A stretch of DNA of 64,000 nt, from contig CAYXVF010000020.1 in NCBI GenBank assembly GCA_964468125.1, positions 4,492 through 68,491 on the forward strand, in the 5' to 3' direction. This stretch comes from CAYXVF01 sp964468125. Its GTDB lineage: Bacteria > Myxococcota > XYA12-FULL-58-9 > CAYXVF01. The notes under the pieces were generated by a model that was not told the origin of the DNA, did not search any database, and saw nothing but the letters and a program-made list of their open reading frames with translations. Numbering within the stretch: position 1 is the stretch's first letter; each line of letters begins with the position of its first letter. A program made the position numbers and the translations under genes. This document shows, piece by piece, positions 25,162-34,063 of the stretch.

Positions 25162-27384
25162 ATGGCCCGTGACCGAAAAGCCCTGCGCCCCCTCATCGCC
25201 GACGGCATCGCGCCGGAGCGCGCGTTGGGAATCGGCATGAATCTCGCGCTGGTAGTCGGAAGCCTACACTCACGGGGCCGGATTCACGGCTCACTGCATC
25301 CTGGGATGATCACGGTCGGAGACGACGACACGGTCGCACTCGACGACGGCAGCGACGAGCTCGATCCCACGCTCGCAGTCCTCGAGGAGCTCGCGGGCCA
25401 CCGCGCGGATGCGGACACACCTCTCGACCGACTCGCCTACCAGAGTCCGGAACAGCTCAGGGGCACAGCCCCGCAGCCAACTAGCGATGTGTTCAGCGTT
25501 GGGTGCATTCTTTACGAGATGGTCACCGGCAGACCGCCATTCAGCGGTGAGACGCGGGAGGCCTTGATCGCGGACGTGTCGCTCGCCTCGCCTGTGGACG
25601 TGCTCGAACTCGCCCCTCAGGTCTCTCGAGCCTTCGCTCGCGCGATTCACTCCTGCCTCGAGCTACGACCGAGCGACCGCTTCGCCTCCCTCGACGCTCT
25701 CGCAGACGAGCTGCAAGGAGTCACGGGACCGCGGGCCAAGCACCGAACCACGGTCAAGACCCAGCCCGTGTCGAGCACGCTCGTTAGCGAACCAGACGCC
25801 TTCGACGACGTACCAGATGACCTGCTCCCCTCCGCCCGCCCAGACACCTTCTCGCCCGCGGAGACCGCCCCGCCGCCGGCGCCCGTCGCTGCCTCCGTTC
25901 CGAGCCGTCTGCGCTTGGCTGTCTTTGCTCTCGCATTGCTAGCCGTGGCGTCGGTCTCCGTTGCCGTCTACCTCGGGACGCGAGGACCGCCCGTGGCTCC
26001 TGCCGTGGCCGTGGACAGCGATACGCTCCTCGTCGTTCCCATGGAAGTTCGTGGGGAGAACAGCGGCGCGGATTATCTCGGGCGCGCCTTTGCGGAAGCC
26101 ATCGCCATCAATCTGGCTCTGGATGGGACACTCAAAGTCCTTCCGGTGCCGACGGAGGACGAGCTCACGAAGGTTGGCTCCCTGCAGCGCGCGACCCTCG
26201 CCCGCAAGACCGGAGCTGGCAAGCTCATCACCGGCTCGATCACACGCACCCCGGATCGCTTGAGCGCATCTCTGAGCTTGGTCGATACGGCAGAGAATCG
26301 AATTCTCTGGGGCGCGACCGAGCTCGCCGGTGAGTCGGACTACACCCAGCTCGCGGTCACGCTCGTTCGTCGCTTGGGCGAGCATTTGGGGTCCGATTTC
26401 CCGCAGATGTACGACTACATCACGAACCTCACGGGCGGACCGGCGATGGCCGCTTCGCCCACGACCGCGGCGGTGATCGCGGCGCTGCGCGACGGCAACA
26501 TCGAATCGGCGGTGACGAAGACCGAGGCCTTGATCACCGCCTTCCCAGAGGAGCCGGACGCTTGGGCCCTGCGCGCGCACTCGCTCCTCCTGAACTGGGA
26601 TGCACGCCCCTCCACGCAGAACATGGAGCGGCTGGAGAATGCACTGAAGCGCCTGCGCCGGATCGATCCGCGCTCACCCTACGATACCTTCTACCGCGGC
26701 TACGTGGCGCAGCGACGCGGGGACCGCCGCGACGCGGTCCTCACCTACAGCTCGATCCTCGAGCGCGACGATCTGTCTCCGAGAGCGCGCGCCTGGGTCC
26801 TGAAATACCGCGCCAACGTAGAGCAGGAGCTCGACAACGACACCGCAGCGCTCGAAGACCTGCAGGAAGCGTTGCGGGCAGACCCGGCCAATCCCTGGAC
26901 CCTCGCGATATTGAGCGAAACGCTGCGCAACGCCGGGCGCCTGGAGGAAGCGCTCGTCCGTGGGCGCCAGGCGGTCAATCTCGCCCCCCGCTTCTGGCGC
27001 AACCATCAATCCGTCGGACTCGCGCTCTCGGAGCTCGGCCGCTTCGATGAATCCGCCGTCTCCTTCGCGAAGGCCTGTGAGCTGAGCGGCGCCCAGAGCC
27101 CCTGCGCCCTCACAGCGATTAGCCTCTGGCGCACCGGCGACACCGATGCGGCCGAGACAGCCGCCGCACACGCCGAAACCCTCTCTCCGCGGCCTTGGGG
27201 ACTCTACAATCTCGCGTGCTTCCACGCGCTCTCCGGCGAGCGAAATCGCTCGATGGAGCTGCTCGAGGGTGCCGCGGAGATCGGCCTCGTCTATGACCAG
27301 GTGGCGTCAGATGCCGATCTCGCGAGCCTGAAGGGTGATCCGCGCTTCGACGCCGTAGTGGCCAAGGTCGCACCCAAGAATTAG
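25162..27384 (+). CDS. Pseudokinase-TM-TolB-like-TPR protein
   Basis: 740 residues from ATG 25162 (in-frame GTG 25141 and ATG 25030 are alternatives; none has an ideal ribosome-binding site). Residues about 20-200 align with the C-lobe of Ser/Thr kinases: HSRGRIHGSLHPGMI replaces the HRDLKPxN loop, DDG replaces DFG, yet SPEQLRG and SDVFSVGCILYEMVTGRPPF are intact. There is no N-lobe, so no glycine loop or ATP lysine. A Pro/Ser linker and one membrane helix (LAVFALALLAVASVSVAVYL, about 252-271) follow. Then comes a TolB N-terminal-like domain (YLGRAFAEAIAINLALDG, GKLITGSITRTPDRLSASLS), and about five TPR-like repeats reach the end. It probably acts as a membrane signalling scaffold without catalysis. 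Confidence 0.85.
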   Translation: MARDRKALRPLIADGIAPERALGIGMNLALVVGSLHSRGRIHGSLHPGMITVGDDDTVALDDGSDELDPTLAVLEELAGHRADADTPLDRLAYQSPEQLRGTAPQPTSDVFSVGCILYEMVTGRPPFSGETREALIADVSLASPVDVLELAPQVSRAFARAIHSCLELRPSDRFASLDALADELQGVTGPRAKHRTTVKTQPVSSTLVSEPDAFDDVPDDLLPSARPDTFSPAETAPPPAPVAASVPSRLRLAVFALALLAVASVSVAVYLGTRGPPVAPAVAVDSDTLLVVPMEVRGENSGADYLGRAFAEAIAINLALDGTLKVLPVPTEDELTKVGSLQRATLARKTGAGKLITGSITRTPDRLSASLSLVDTAENRILWGATELAGESDYTQLAVTLVRRLGEHLGSDFPQMYDYITNLTGGPAMAASPTTAAVIAALRDGNIESAVTKTEALITAFPEEPDAWALRAHSLLLNWDARPSTQNMERLENALKRLRRIDPRSPYDTFYRGYVAQRRGDRRDAVLTYSSILERDDLSPRARAWVLKYRANVEQELDNDTAALEDLQEALRADPANPWTLAILSETLRNAGRLEEALVRGRQAVNLAPRFWRNHQSVGLALSELGRFDESAVSFAKACELSGAQSPCALTAISLWRTGDTDAAETAAAHAETLSPRPWGLYNLACFHALSGERNRSMELLEGAAEIGLVYDQVASDADLASLKGDPRFDAVVAKVAPKN

Positions 27385-27474
27385 CGCGCGCTTTCTCAAG
27401 CTGCGCGAGCTCGGAGTCGAGCCGGGACTAACCTGCCACGAAGTGTCTGACGAGTCCTGACAAAGGACTGAGAG

Positions 27475-29007
27475 TCAACGACTCAGCAGCTTGCATGTCT
27501 CTTGGCTGTCCATACGGCGGCGGATGTCGCGTTCGAGTAGCCGAGGGAGCGCTCGTTCGTACCAACTCGTCGGACATCCGGTTCGGCCCGACAAGTCATC
27601 GCCAAGACTGCTCAGTGATCGAGACGCCATCGCGACTCCGCGTTGATGACCGTCGGGTTCTCGCAAATCCACGTCGGCTCTCTCGATCAGCTGTCCGGTT
27701 CGGTCGAATGGGAGACATTTTTGCAGCCAATCGCTCAGGTCCGGGCACTGACTTCGGCTCGTGCTGTTTCCCTGAAACAACGCCCTATTGATTTGAGTCA
27801 AGCCTCGTCTCCGGATCTTCGAGATTCCGTCGGGGCGACGACGTGCTGCCTCTAACGCCGTGCTGTCGATTGTAATCGTGCCGAACACCTTGCCATCAAC
27901 GACACGAGTACCTTCGAGCCAGATGAGCTCATCGTCATCGAGTGGGGCCGGGAGTTTTCCCCAAACACGCCGCTTTCGCGTACCTTCAGGACACTGCAGC
28001 CGAGCGTTCTCCATGCCCTCGGGAGGGGTACCCAGCGCAAGGGAATAGACAGTACCGTCGGGCGCCCAAAAATGGTCTACAATGCTGACACCACTCATGG
28101 TCGCCGCAGAGAATGTCTTGAGCGACCGAGTCCCCCCTGACTTCGCTTCGGATTGATGAAGGCTCCAGAACTTGCCGACCTCGTTGCGAGCGCGGTTGTC
28201 CGCGGCTTGCGTTGCGAGCGCTTCATTTTCCGTTGCTCCCATCGAGCCGACCGCGAGGATCTTCGAGTCCTCACCTGTCCTGCAATGAACGACTCCAATG
28301 AATGTCCAGGCAGGAAAGTCGGCTTCGACATGGGCGTATACGTAGACGTTACCAAGGGCCTGGGCGAGAGCCAGGGCGCCATCTGCTCGATTGCTCTCAG
28401 CGGAAGCCTCTTTGCCCATCGCAACTTTCAGTGTCTTTCGTTGGTCTGGCGGTAGGCTCTCGATCTCTGTCTGGAGGAAGAATGGAACTGGCCGCTCACT
28501 GACCTCTCCAAGCGAGCCAACACTCGATCCCAATCTGCTTCCCCGGTTTACGATGAGGGTGGGAGGTCCTAGCTCCATCAAACGACGAAGCGCCTCATCC
28601 CTTGCTTTCCCACCGCTCGGTAGTTTGCCGTGGGCGTTTCGAAAGAATACCCGCGATTCGGACAGCACGAGCTCGGTCGGTGCATCGCGGGTCAACCAGT
28701 GAGATGCTGGAGAGCCCTTGCTTCCTCGTGCAATCGTCATGCGCAGGCTCGTGACCCCACAGGATTTCCACTCGCTCAGCAGTTCGGCGGCGAGCCCAAA
28801 CCCCGACCTCGGCTCAAAATCGAGCTTCAGGTGGGGCACCGACCCATTGAGCTTCTTACACTGCCCCGGGGTGGGTGCGATGGGAAGAAAGGGTTCGCCG
28901 TCCAGGGTGAAAGCGCCGCGCTCGAACCCTCTCAACCAGTCACCGCTGATCACCGGAGCGTTCGTGCCACTGACGATGAAAAGGCCCAGCAGAAGCTCGA
29001 TCGTCAT
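27475..29007 (-). CDS. Exported protein with LPP20-like domain, function unknown (gene 3 of cassette)
   Basis: 510 residues with a short hydrophobic N-terminus (MTIELLLGLFIVSGTNAPVI) that looks like a signal peptide. The middle contains VGSMGATENEALATQAADNR followed by ARNEVGKF. This matches the helix of LPP20/FlgT-type domains, where a ...A...A...A..R.R.E... pattern follows a periplasmic strand. The adjoining KTFSAATMSGVSIVDHFWAP also fits that fold. The C-terminal third has paired cysteines (RSQCPDLSDWLQKC, GCPTSW, ETCKLL) and no recognised domain. The start overlaps the upstream gene by four bases. Codon use is somewhat less GC-biased than the neighbours, so acquired origin is possible. 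Role unknown; envelope location is inferred. Confidence 0.75.
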   Translation of the reverse strand: MTIELLLGLFIVSGTNAPVISGDWLRGFERGAFTLDGEPFLPIAPTPGQCKKLNGSVPHLKLDFEPRSGFGLAAELLSEWKSCGVTSLRMTIARGSKGSPASHWLTRDAPTELVLSESRVFFRNAHGKLPSGGKARDEALRRLMELGPPTLIVNRGSRLGSSVGSLGEVSERPVPFFLQTEIESLPPDQRKTLKVAMGKEASAESNRADGALALAQALGNVYVYAHVEADFPAWTFIGVVHCRTGEDSKILAVGSMGATENEALATQAADNRARNEVGKFWSLHQSEAKSGGTRSLKTFSAATMSGVSIVDHFWAPDGTVYSLALGTPPEGMENARLQCPEGTRKRRVWGKLPAPLDDDELIWLEGTRVVDGKVFGTITIDSTALEAARRRPDGISKIRRRGLTQINRALFQGNSTSRSQCPDLSDWLQKCLPFDRTGQLIERADVDLREPDGHQRGVAMASRSLSSLGDDLSGRTGCPTSWYERALPRLLERDIRRRMDSQETCKLLSR

Positions 29008-29804
29008 CTACGAGTCCTATCCAGGGCACGCCGTTCGCGATGCCGTTGCAGCAGTTGTTCTCGTTGGCGGCTCGTTCCTGGATCGAGCACTTTCCCGAGA
29101 GAATAATCTGTCTCGACGCACTCCGTGTACTTGCGCGTCAATTCTCGCTGGTCTGGATCGAGACTTACTTCGATCCGCCTCTCGTCGAGATAGCTGAGCC
29201 GGAGAGTGACCACTCTGTTCCGGTTGTTGCGCTCCAACTTCCTGCAGCATCTACCGACCATCATGCTGTTCACGTATTGAAACGGTGGCGCAGGGTCCGT
29301 GCCGCCCAACACGTCGACAAAGTCAGGTCGGTCGCAGCTAAACATGAGAACGAGGTCGAAATTCGACGAGCCACTGGGACCCGACGTGCGCGCGCCAGAC
29401 ACCGGTCGAATACGCATGCAGTTACCGACACAGCTCCCTGAGTTCACGTCATAGACGCGTAGCTTTGTCGGGATACTCTGTGGCCGGTCCGTGCCCGCTG
29501 GGATCAAGAGGCTCTCTAGAATCTTAACCTGAATCCTTGAGGGGAACTCAAACGGTTGAGTCACGACCAAGGTGTTGAATCCACCGACTTCCATGAAATG
29601 GTCGACAGTGACGTCCTCCTTCGGACCTAAAGCTGTCTTGACTGCGTTGACCCATGTTTCGATGTCCTTCTCACTGACCGCACGCAGCTTTCCCTGTCGA
29701 ACCAACTGGGAGAGCGCCTCGATCTCGGGCGACGATGCGGCTCGCGCAGTCGTCGCGCTGGCGAACAACACGAGCAATGCAGCCGAAATCCACCTTCCGT
29801 TCAT
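29004..29804 (-). CDS. Exported protein of unknown function (gene 2 of cassette)
   Basis: 266 residues. A classical signal peptide (ISAALLVLFASATTARA, about residues 6-22) is followed by SSPEIEAL. The mature part has no recognised family. It contains cysteine pairs (GSCVGNCMRIRP, VGRCCRKLERNNRNR) suited to disulfides in the periplasm or outside the cell. A strand-rich middle (PFEFPSRIQVKILESLLI) and a basic C-terminus (LLQRHRERRALDRTRR) complete it. It overlaps both neighbours by four bases, so the three genes are translated as a coupled unit. Lower third-position GC than the flanking genes is visible. No function assigned. Confidence 0.75.
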   Translation of the reverse strand: MNGRWISAALLVLFASATTARAASSPEIEALSQLVRQGKLRAVSEKDIETWVNAVKTALGPKEDVTVDHFMEVGGFNTLVVTQPFEFPSRIQVKILESLLIPAGTDRPQSIPTKLRVYDVNSGSCVGNCMRIRPVSGARTSGPSGSSNFDLVLMFSCDRPDFVDVLGGTDPAPPFQYVNSMMVGRCCRKLERNNRNRVVTLRLSYLDERRIEVSLDPDQRELTRKYTECVETDYSLGKVLDPGTSRQREQLLQRHRERRALDRTRR

Positions 29805-30778
29805 TGCTTGTCCTCGAGGTGTCGCTCGAGGTCCATGGTACGAAGCTTGGAACGGAGTCTCTGAGCGAGCACGAACGCCGGCGTCGCCGGGTCAGGGGTG
29901 GCTAACCAGCTGTCTCCCGAGAGATCCACCGTCGACGAAGTACCATCGAGGTATTCGAACGTGACACTGGCCTGTGCGGAAACATTGTAGGCCAACGTTC
30001 CTTCCTGGAGTTTGATACCGGGGCCTATGTTGGCTGGGCGTTTTGTGGACCTTTGGATTTGAACGTCGCCGCTGAGCCGAATCGCGATATCCGGAGGACG
30101 TTTCTTCTTGCGATCTGCGTCGGAGAGCATTTCGAGCCCGACGCGGGTTAGCTCCTTCTCAATGACGTCCTCCAGCGACCGTCCGTCTTCGGTGCTCAAG
30201 TTCGGAACATCAATGTACACTGTGACAGCCGGGCGGTGTACCAGATGCCTTTGCTTGATAGAACGCACCGCGTTGCGGGCGCACTCTAAGTCAGGGTCCC
30301 TGGCATAGCTGTCAGCCTCGTGGGTAACGACTTCCTCGACAGTGTATGGCGCAAAGCCCGTCTCGCGATGAACGCGGACTTTGAGCTCGGCGGTGTGTTT
30401 GGGTAGCCGGGCGGTATTATCGGTTTCGCGCGGCTTCATCACGCTGATCACCTCAACGCTCACAGCCACATCGAATTTGCTCATCGCTCGCTTCGACGGC
30501 GGCGCGTCGAGACCCTTCTGTCCACGGTAGGTGATGCGACGTTTTCGGTCCTGGGCGAGCAGCTCATCGGCGAGCATCGCTTCCACTAGCTCGACGTAGA
30601 GGTCGGTGTGGCGATTTTTCTTCACGTCAGGGTCTAGCCCGACCCAAATCAGAGCGGAGCCATTTCTAGAGGGGGCACTCGGGTGTGCACGCCTCTTGCG
30701 CTTCTTCGCGTCAGCCACGGACGCGGCCAGCACCACGGCGACCAGCAGTGCGACCCGCCACATTGGTTTCGGTATCAA
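29801..30778 (-). CDS. Exported FlgT/TolB-like protein, function unknown (gene 1 of cassette)
   Basis: 325 residues. A signal peptide (MWRVALLVAVVLAASVADA) is followed by a basic stretch (KKRKRRAHP). The mature protein has two alpha/beta segments. The first contains TDLYVELVEAMLADELLAQD, where a nucleotide-free TolB/FlgT-like domain would place its first helix. The second has VYIDVPNLSTEDGRSLEDVI and IEKELTRVGLEML, a pattern seen in outer-membrane-associated assembly proteins that bind peptidoglycan or secretin rings. The similarity is structural reasoning, not a confident family call. First gene of the three-gene unit; about 160 bases upstream hold its promoter. It may form a periplasmic complex with the other two products. 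Confidence 0.72.
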   Translation of the reverse strand: MIPKPMWRVALLVAVVLAASVADAKKRKRRAHPSAPSRNGSALIWVGLDPDVKKNRHTDLYVELVEAMLADELLAQDRKRRITYRGQKGLDAPPSKRAMSKFDVAVSVEVISVMKPRETDNTARLPKHTAELKVRVHRETGFAPYTVEEVVTHEADSYARDPDLECARNAVRSIKQRHLVHRPAVTVYIDVPNLSTEDGRSLEDVIEKELTRVGLEMLSDADRKKKRPPDIAIRLSGDVQIQRSTKRPANIGPGIKLQEGTLAYNVSAQASVTFEYLDGTSSTVDLSGDSWLATPDPATPAFVLAQRLRSKLRTMDLERHLEDKQ

Positions 30779-30937
30779 CGTGCCCCCCTTACGGTGTCAT
30801 GCCCGAAGTCGACATACCCCCGACGAGCATCACCCGCGCCGTATTCACTCTCTCCCTCCCTTGAAGCCTTGGGCCGGCTGTTAGCTCTGCTACGGCCACT
30901 TTACGGGTTTGAGGGAGACGCGCTTTTCCCAGCTCGA

Positions 30938-31102
30938 GTGAGTCGGCGGAGGCTGCTCCAGCCGCAAAGTTGCGCCCTCGTGGCCGTGACCGGATCGCGC
31001 CTGAAGCGCCGCGTGCGCACGACCCGTGCCGAGCGAGAAGCGATGCGAAAAGAGTCGAAGCAGCTCATGAACAGCTTCGGCAAGGGCGGCCGACGAACCT
31101 AG
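30938..31102 (+). CDS. Possible 54-aa basic protein
   Basis: A short plus-strand frame has good third-position GC in its last 40 codons and ends EREAMRKESKQLMNSFGKGG before the stop, with charged helix-like composition (RLKRRVRTTRAEREAMRKES). The start is uncertain: GTG at 30938 is used here, and later GTGs at 30977 and 30983 would give about 40 residues. No clear ribosome-binding site is seen. It overlaps the pyrD stop by four bases on the opposite strand. Unknown function; it may be spurious. Confidence 0.35.
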   Translation: MSRRRLLQPQSCALVAVTGSRLKRRVRTTRAEREAMRKESKQLMNSFGKGGRRT

Positions 31103-32133
31103 CTTCCCTGCCCCACCGCCTCGCGCAGGTGCGCAAAGCCGTCGCGTTCGAGGCCTTCGAGGATCGCGAGGTTTAGCTCTCTCACGAGGGCCGTGCCCGC
31201 ATAGATGAGCCCGGTGTAGAGCTGAATCAAAGATGCGCCTGCGAGGATCTTCGTGTAGCCCTGCTCCCGCGACACAATCCCACCGACACCGACGAGGGGC
31301 AGCTTCCCTTTGCTCGCACGGTAGACGTCTCGGAGCACTTCCGTCGAACGCTCGAACAGCGGTCCGCCACTGAGTCCTCCAGGCTCACCCTTGAGCTCAT
31401 CCGGTAAGCTGTCCGGTCGCGCGATGGTCGTATTGGTCACGATCAGGGCATCGACGCGTTCCATCGCCAGAGCAGTGATGTCGGCTAGGTCCTCATCCAC
31501 CAGATCGGGGGCGATCTTCAGAAAGAGCGGCACCGTCGGGGCGGCCTCGCGGACCGCGTAAAGAATCGCTTCGAGGGCACCGCGTTCCTGGAGCGCTCGA
31601 AGCCCGGGCGTGTTGGGGCTCGAAACGTTGACCACGAGGTAGTCGGCCAACGGACCGAGACGCGCTGCACCGATTCGATAGTCGGCGACCGCGTCCTCGC
31701 TGGTCTTGTTCTTGCCCAGGTTGACCCCAACAACGCCCGCTGAGCGGTCACGCCCCTCCAGGCGACGCGCCGCGGCTTCGACCCCTTCGTTGTTGAAACC
31801 CAAGCGATTGATCGCCGCACGCTGCGACGTGATGCGAAACACCCGGGGCTTCGGGTTGCCGGGTTGTGGCTTCGGCGTGACGCTCCCGATCTCGACATAG
31901 CCAAAACCCTGCGCGAGCATCTGCCGGTACACCCGAGCGTTCTTGTCGAAACCCGCCGCCAGTCCTACGGGATTGGGGAAACGCAGCCCGGCGACCTCCA
32001 TTTCGAGGCGCGAGTCCACCACCGGAGTCATGCGGCCCCCAAGACCGCGCTCGAGGGCCCACAGGGTGACGTCGTGGGCACGTTCCGCGGAGAGGGAGCG
32101 GACCAGGGGGCCCGCGATCGCGTAGAGATCCAT
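31099..32133 (-). CDS. pyrD: Dihydroorotate dehydrogenase (quinone), class 2
   Basis: FMN enzyme of the inner membrane that oxidises dihydroorotate to orotate and passes electrons to quinone, step four of pyrimidine synthesis. 344 residues from the ATG at 32133 (MDLYAIAGPLVRSLSAERAH); the frame stays open further upstream, but that part has no family similarity. The N-terminal helical extension that binds the membrane and quinone is present, marking class 2. Motifs: NPVGLAAGFDKNARVYRQML, VNVSSPNTPGLRALQ with the catalytic Ser region, and GVGGIVSREQGYTKILAGAS for FMN phosphate binding. pyrC lies in this window too but 19 kb away, so the pathway genes are scattered. Confidence 0.96.
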   Translation of the reverse strand: MDLYAIAGPLVRSLSAERAHDVTLWALERGLGGRMTPVVDSRLEMEVAGLRFPNPVGLAAGFDKNARVYRQMLAQGFGYVEIGSVTPKPQPGNPKPRVFRITSQRAAINRLGFNNEGVEAAARRLEGRDRSAGVVGVNLGKNKTSEDAVADYRIGAARLGPLADYLVVNVSSPNTPGLRALQERGALEAILYAVREAAPTVPLFLKIAPDLVDEDLADITALAMERVDALIVTNTTIARPDSLPDELKGEPGGLSGGPLFERSTEVLRDVYRASKGKLPLVGVGGIVSREQGYTKILAGASLIQLYTGLIYAGTALVRELNLAILEGLERDGFAHLREAVGQGS

Positions 32134-32197
32134 GCGGCGCTCTCTACCCCAGCGGTCCGACGAGGCAAAGGCGCCGTGTTGACGCGCCCGGCGCGCC

Positions 32198-33409
32198 ATG
32201 GGCGAATGGGTCATGAGTTTTGCACCGGAACCGGCCCTGGAGGAGCTCCTGCTCCAGATCCGTGAATACGTCAATTCGCGTTTGATCCCGCTCGAGCGCG
32301 CGCTCCTCGACAGCGGCACCGACGTCGTCCCCCTCCTCGCCGAGGTTCGAAACGAGGTGAAGTCCAAGGGGCTCTGGGCGCCCCATTTGCCGAAGGAGCA
32401 TGGCGGCATGGGCCTGAGCCTGATGCAATTCGCCCGGGTCAGTGAAGAGCTCGGTCGAACGCTCCTCGGCCACCATGCGTTCTTTTGCCACGCACCGGAT
32501 GTTGGAAACATCGAGATTCTGATCGAGCACGGAACGGCCGCCCAGAAGGAGCGCTTTCTCGCGCCGCTCCTGACCGGAGAGACTCAATCCTGCTTCGCCA
32601 TGACCGAGCCCGACACCGCAGGCTCGAACCCCCTGCTCCTCGCGACGACGGCGCGGAGAGATGGCGACAACTACGTCATCAACGGGCACAAGTGGTTCGC
32701 CACCGCGGGAGACGGCGCGGCCTTTGCCATCGTGATGGCAGTTACCCAGCCCGACGCGGAGAATCCCTACGCCAAGACCTCGATGCTCCTCGTCCCGACA
32801 GACACTCAGGGGTACGTGCACGTTCGCAACGTACCTGTGATGGGGGAGGCCCACGGGGGCTACTTCTCACACGCGGAGCTTCGCTTTGAGGATTGCCGGG
32901 TTCCGGCGGAGAATCTGCTGGGTCCAGAGGGCGGCGGCTTCCTGATCGCCCAGCAGCGACTGGGCCCGGGACGGATTCATCACTGCATGCGCTGGATCGG
33001 GATCTGCGAACGCGCGCTCGAGCTGCTATGCCGGCGCGCGGCCAGCCGCGAGATCGCGCCGGGCAAGCCCTTGGCCACGCGGCAGATGGTGCAGCAGTGG
33101 ATCGCCGAGTCCCGCACGGAGATCGATGCGGCGCGATTGCTGGTGCTCGACACCGCCGAGGCGATCGATCGCGAAGGAGCCTCCGCGTCGCGCGTGCAGA
33201 TCTCACAGATCAAGTACTTCGTGGCCGGGGTCTTGGACCGGGTTCTCGATCGCGCGATCCAAACGCACGGCGCCCTGGGCCTCACGGAAGATACGCCTCT
33301 TGCGCATTGGTACCGGCACGAGCGGGCGGCGCGGATCTACGATGGAGCGGACGAGGTGCACAAAGCGGTAGTCGCACGCCAGGTGCTCGAGGAGTACGGG
33401 AAGCGCTAG
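32198..33409 (+). CDS. Acyl-CoA dehydrogenase, ACAD10/11-like
   Basis: 403-residue flavoenzyme that introduces the alpha-beta double bond in an acyl-CoA, passing electrons to ETF. The N-terminal helical domain (RLIPLERALLDSG) leads to the FAD-binding middle strand segment with CFAMTEPDTAGSNP and INGHKWFATAGDG. The C-terminal helical domain ends RIYDGADEVHKAVVARQVL. In most ACADs this last motif is YEGTSEI; the DGxDEVH form is typical of the ACAD10/11 group, which takes longer or branched acyl-CoAs and uses Asp in place of Glu as base. Start taken at ATG 32198; ATG 32213 (MSFAPEP) is also possible. No fatty-acid operon surrounds it. Convergent with the next gene. Confidence 0.9.
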   Translation: MGEWVMSFAPEPALEELLLQIREYVNSRLIPLERALLDSGTDVVPLLAEVRNEVKSKGLWAPHLPKEHGGMGLSLMQFARVSEELGRTLLGHHAFFCHAPDVGNIEILIEHGTAAQKERFLAPLLTGETQSCFAMTEPDTAGSNPLLLATTARRDGDNYVINGHKWFATAGDGAAFAIVMAVTQPDAENPYAKTSMLLVPTDTQGYVHVRNVPVMGEAHGGYFSHAELRFEDCRVPAENLLGPEGGGFLIAQQRLGPGRIHHCMRWIGICERALELLCRRAASREIAPGKPLATRQMVQQWIAESRTEIDAARLLVLDTAEAIDREGASASRVQISQIKYFVAGVLDRVLDRAIQTHGALGLTEDTPLAHWYRHERAARIYDGADEVHKAVVARQVLEEYGKR

Positions 33410-33418
33410 CCCGCTGGA

Positions 33419-33931
33419 TCAAAACCCTTCGGCGGTCATCGCGAAATCGAACTCCTCCTGCGTGCCAACCTTCCAATCGCGGCTCTGGGAGATCGTCTGA
33501 AACGGCGCTTTGCTGACCCGCACGGTGACCTCGAAGCGCTCGCCGCTGAGATTCGCGCCGGCGCACCAGGCGAACTTGCCATTTCCGTCCGTCCGCGTCT
33601 CTCCGAGGAGGGCTGCACCCATGAAAAGGCTGACCTTGGCGTTCTTCACCGGCACGACGATGTCGCCGCGCGCCTGGACTCGCCCGGTGACGCAGCGATT
33701 GCTCTTCGCCACCGCTGGAGCAGCCTCCGCGAGGGGAACAGGCTCCGTCGGATCTGGCCGAGGTGCGATCGAAGCTTTCGGCTTGGGCCGAGAACCGCGA
33801 GTCTTCCGTTGCGGCGCTTCGGGCTCCGGCGACTCCTCCACCACCGGCTCCGGCGCTGGTTTCGGAGCATCAACGGGAGCTGCACAGGCAGACGTGGCGA
33901 ACGTCGCGAGCAGTAGGAATGAGCCTCGCAT
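33419..33931 (-). CDS. Lipoprotein with carboxypeptidase-regulatory-like domain
   Basis: 170 residues. Signal peptide MRGSFLLLATFATSAC has a lipobox-like end with Cys near residue 16, so export and lipid anchoring are likely. A long Pro/Glu-rich linker (about 18-75) probably spans the periplasm. The C-terminal part, from about residue 78 (CVTGRVQARGDIVVPVKNAK), resembles the carboxypeptidase D regulatory-like beta-sandwich: NAKVSLFMGAALLGETRTDG then NGKFAWC, the usual ..G.......T...G.F pattern. One Cys pair may form a disulfide. Such domains often bind partners or carry repeated structural roles; no enzyme residues are seen. Convergent with the acyl-CoA dehydrogenase gene. Confidence 0.78.
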   Translation of the reverse strand: MRGSFLLLATFATSACAAPVDAPKPAPEPVVEESPEPEAPQRKTRGSRPKPKASIAPRPDPTEPVPLAEAAPAVAKSNRCVTGRVQARGDIVVPVKNAKVSLFMGAALLGETRTDGNGKFAWCAGANLSGERFEVTVRVSKAPFQTISQSRDWKVGTQEEFDFAMTAEGF

Positions 33932-34063
33932 TTCATGAGTCTGGGTAGGCTCCCGTAAATGCGCAAGTTTTTAGGTCCAACGGAATCGACGAGGGTGTTG
34001 CAGCGTCGTTCCAGAGACGGATTTGACCGCCCCCCCCTCAGCAGATGAGGATGCGAAGCCACG

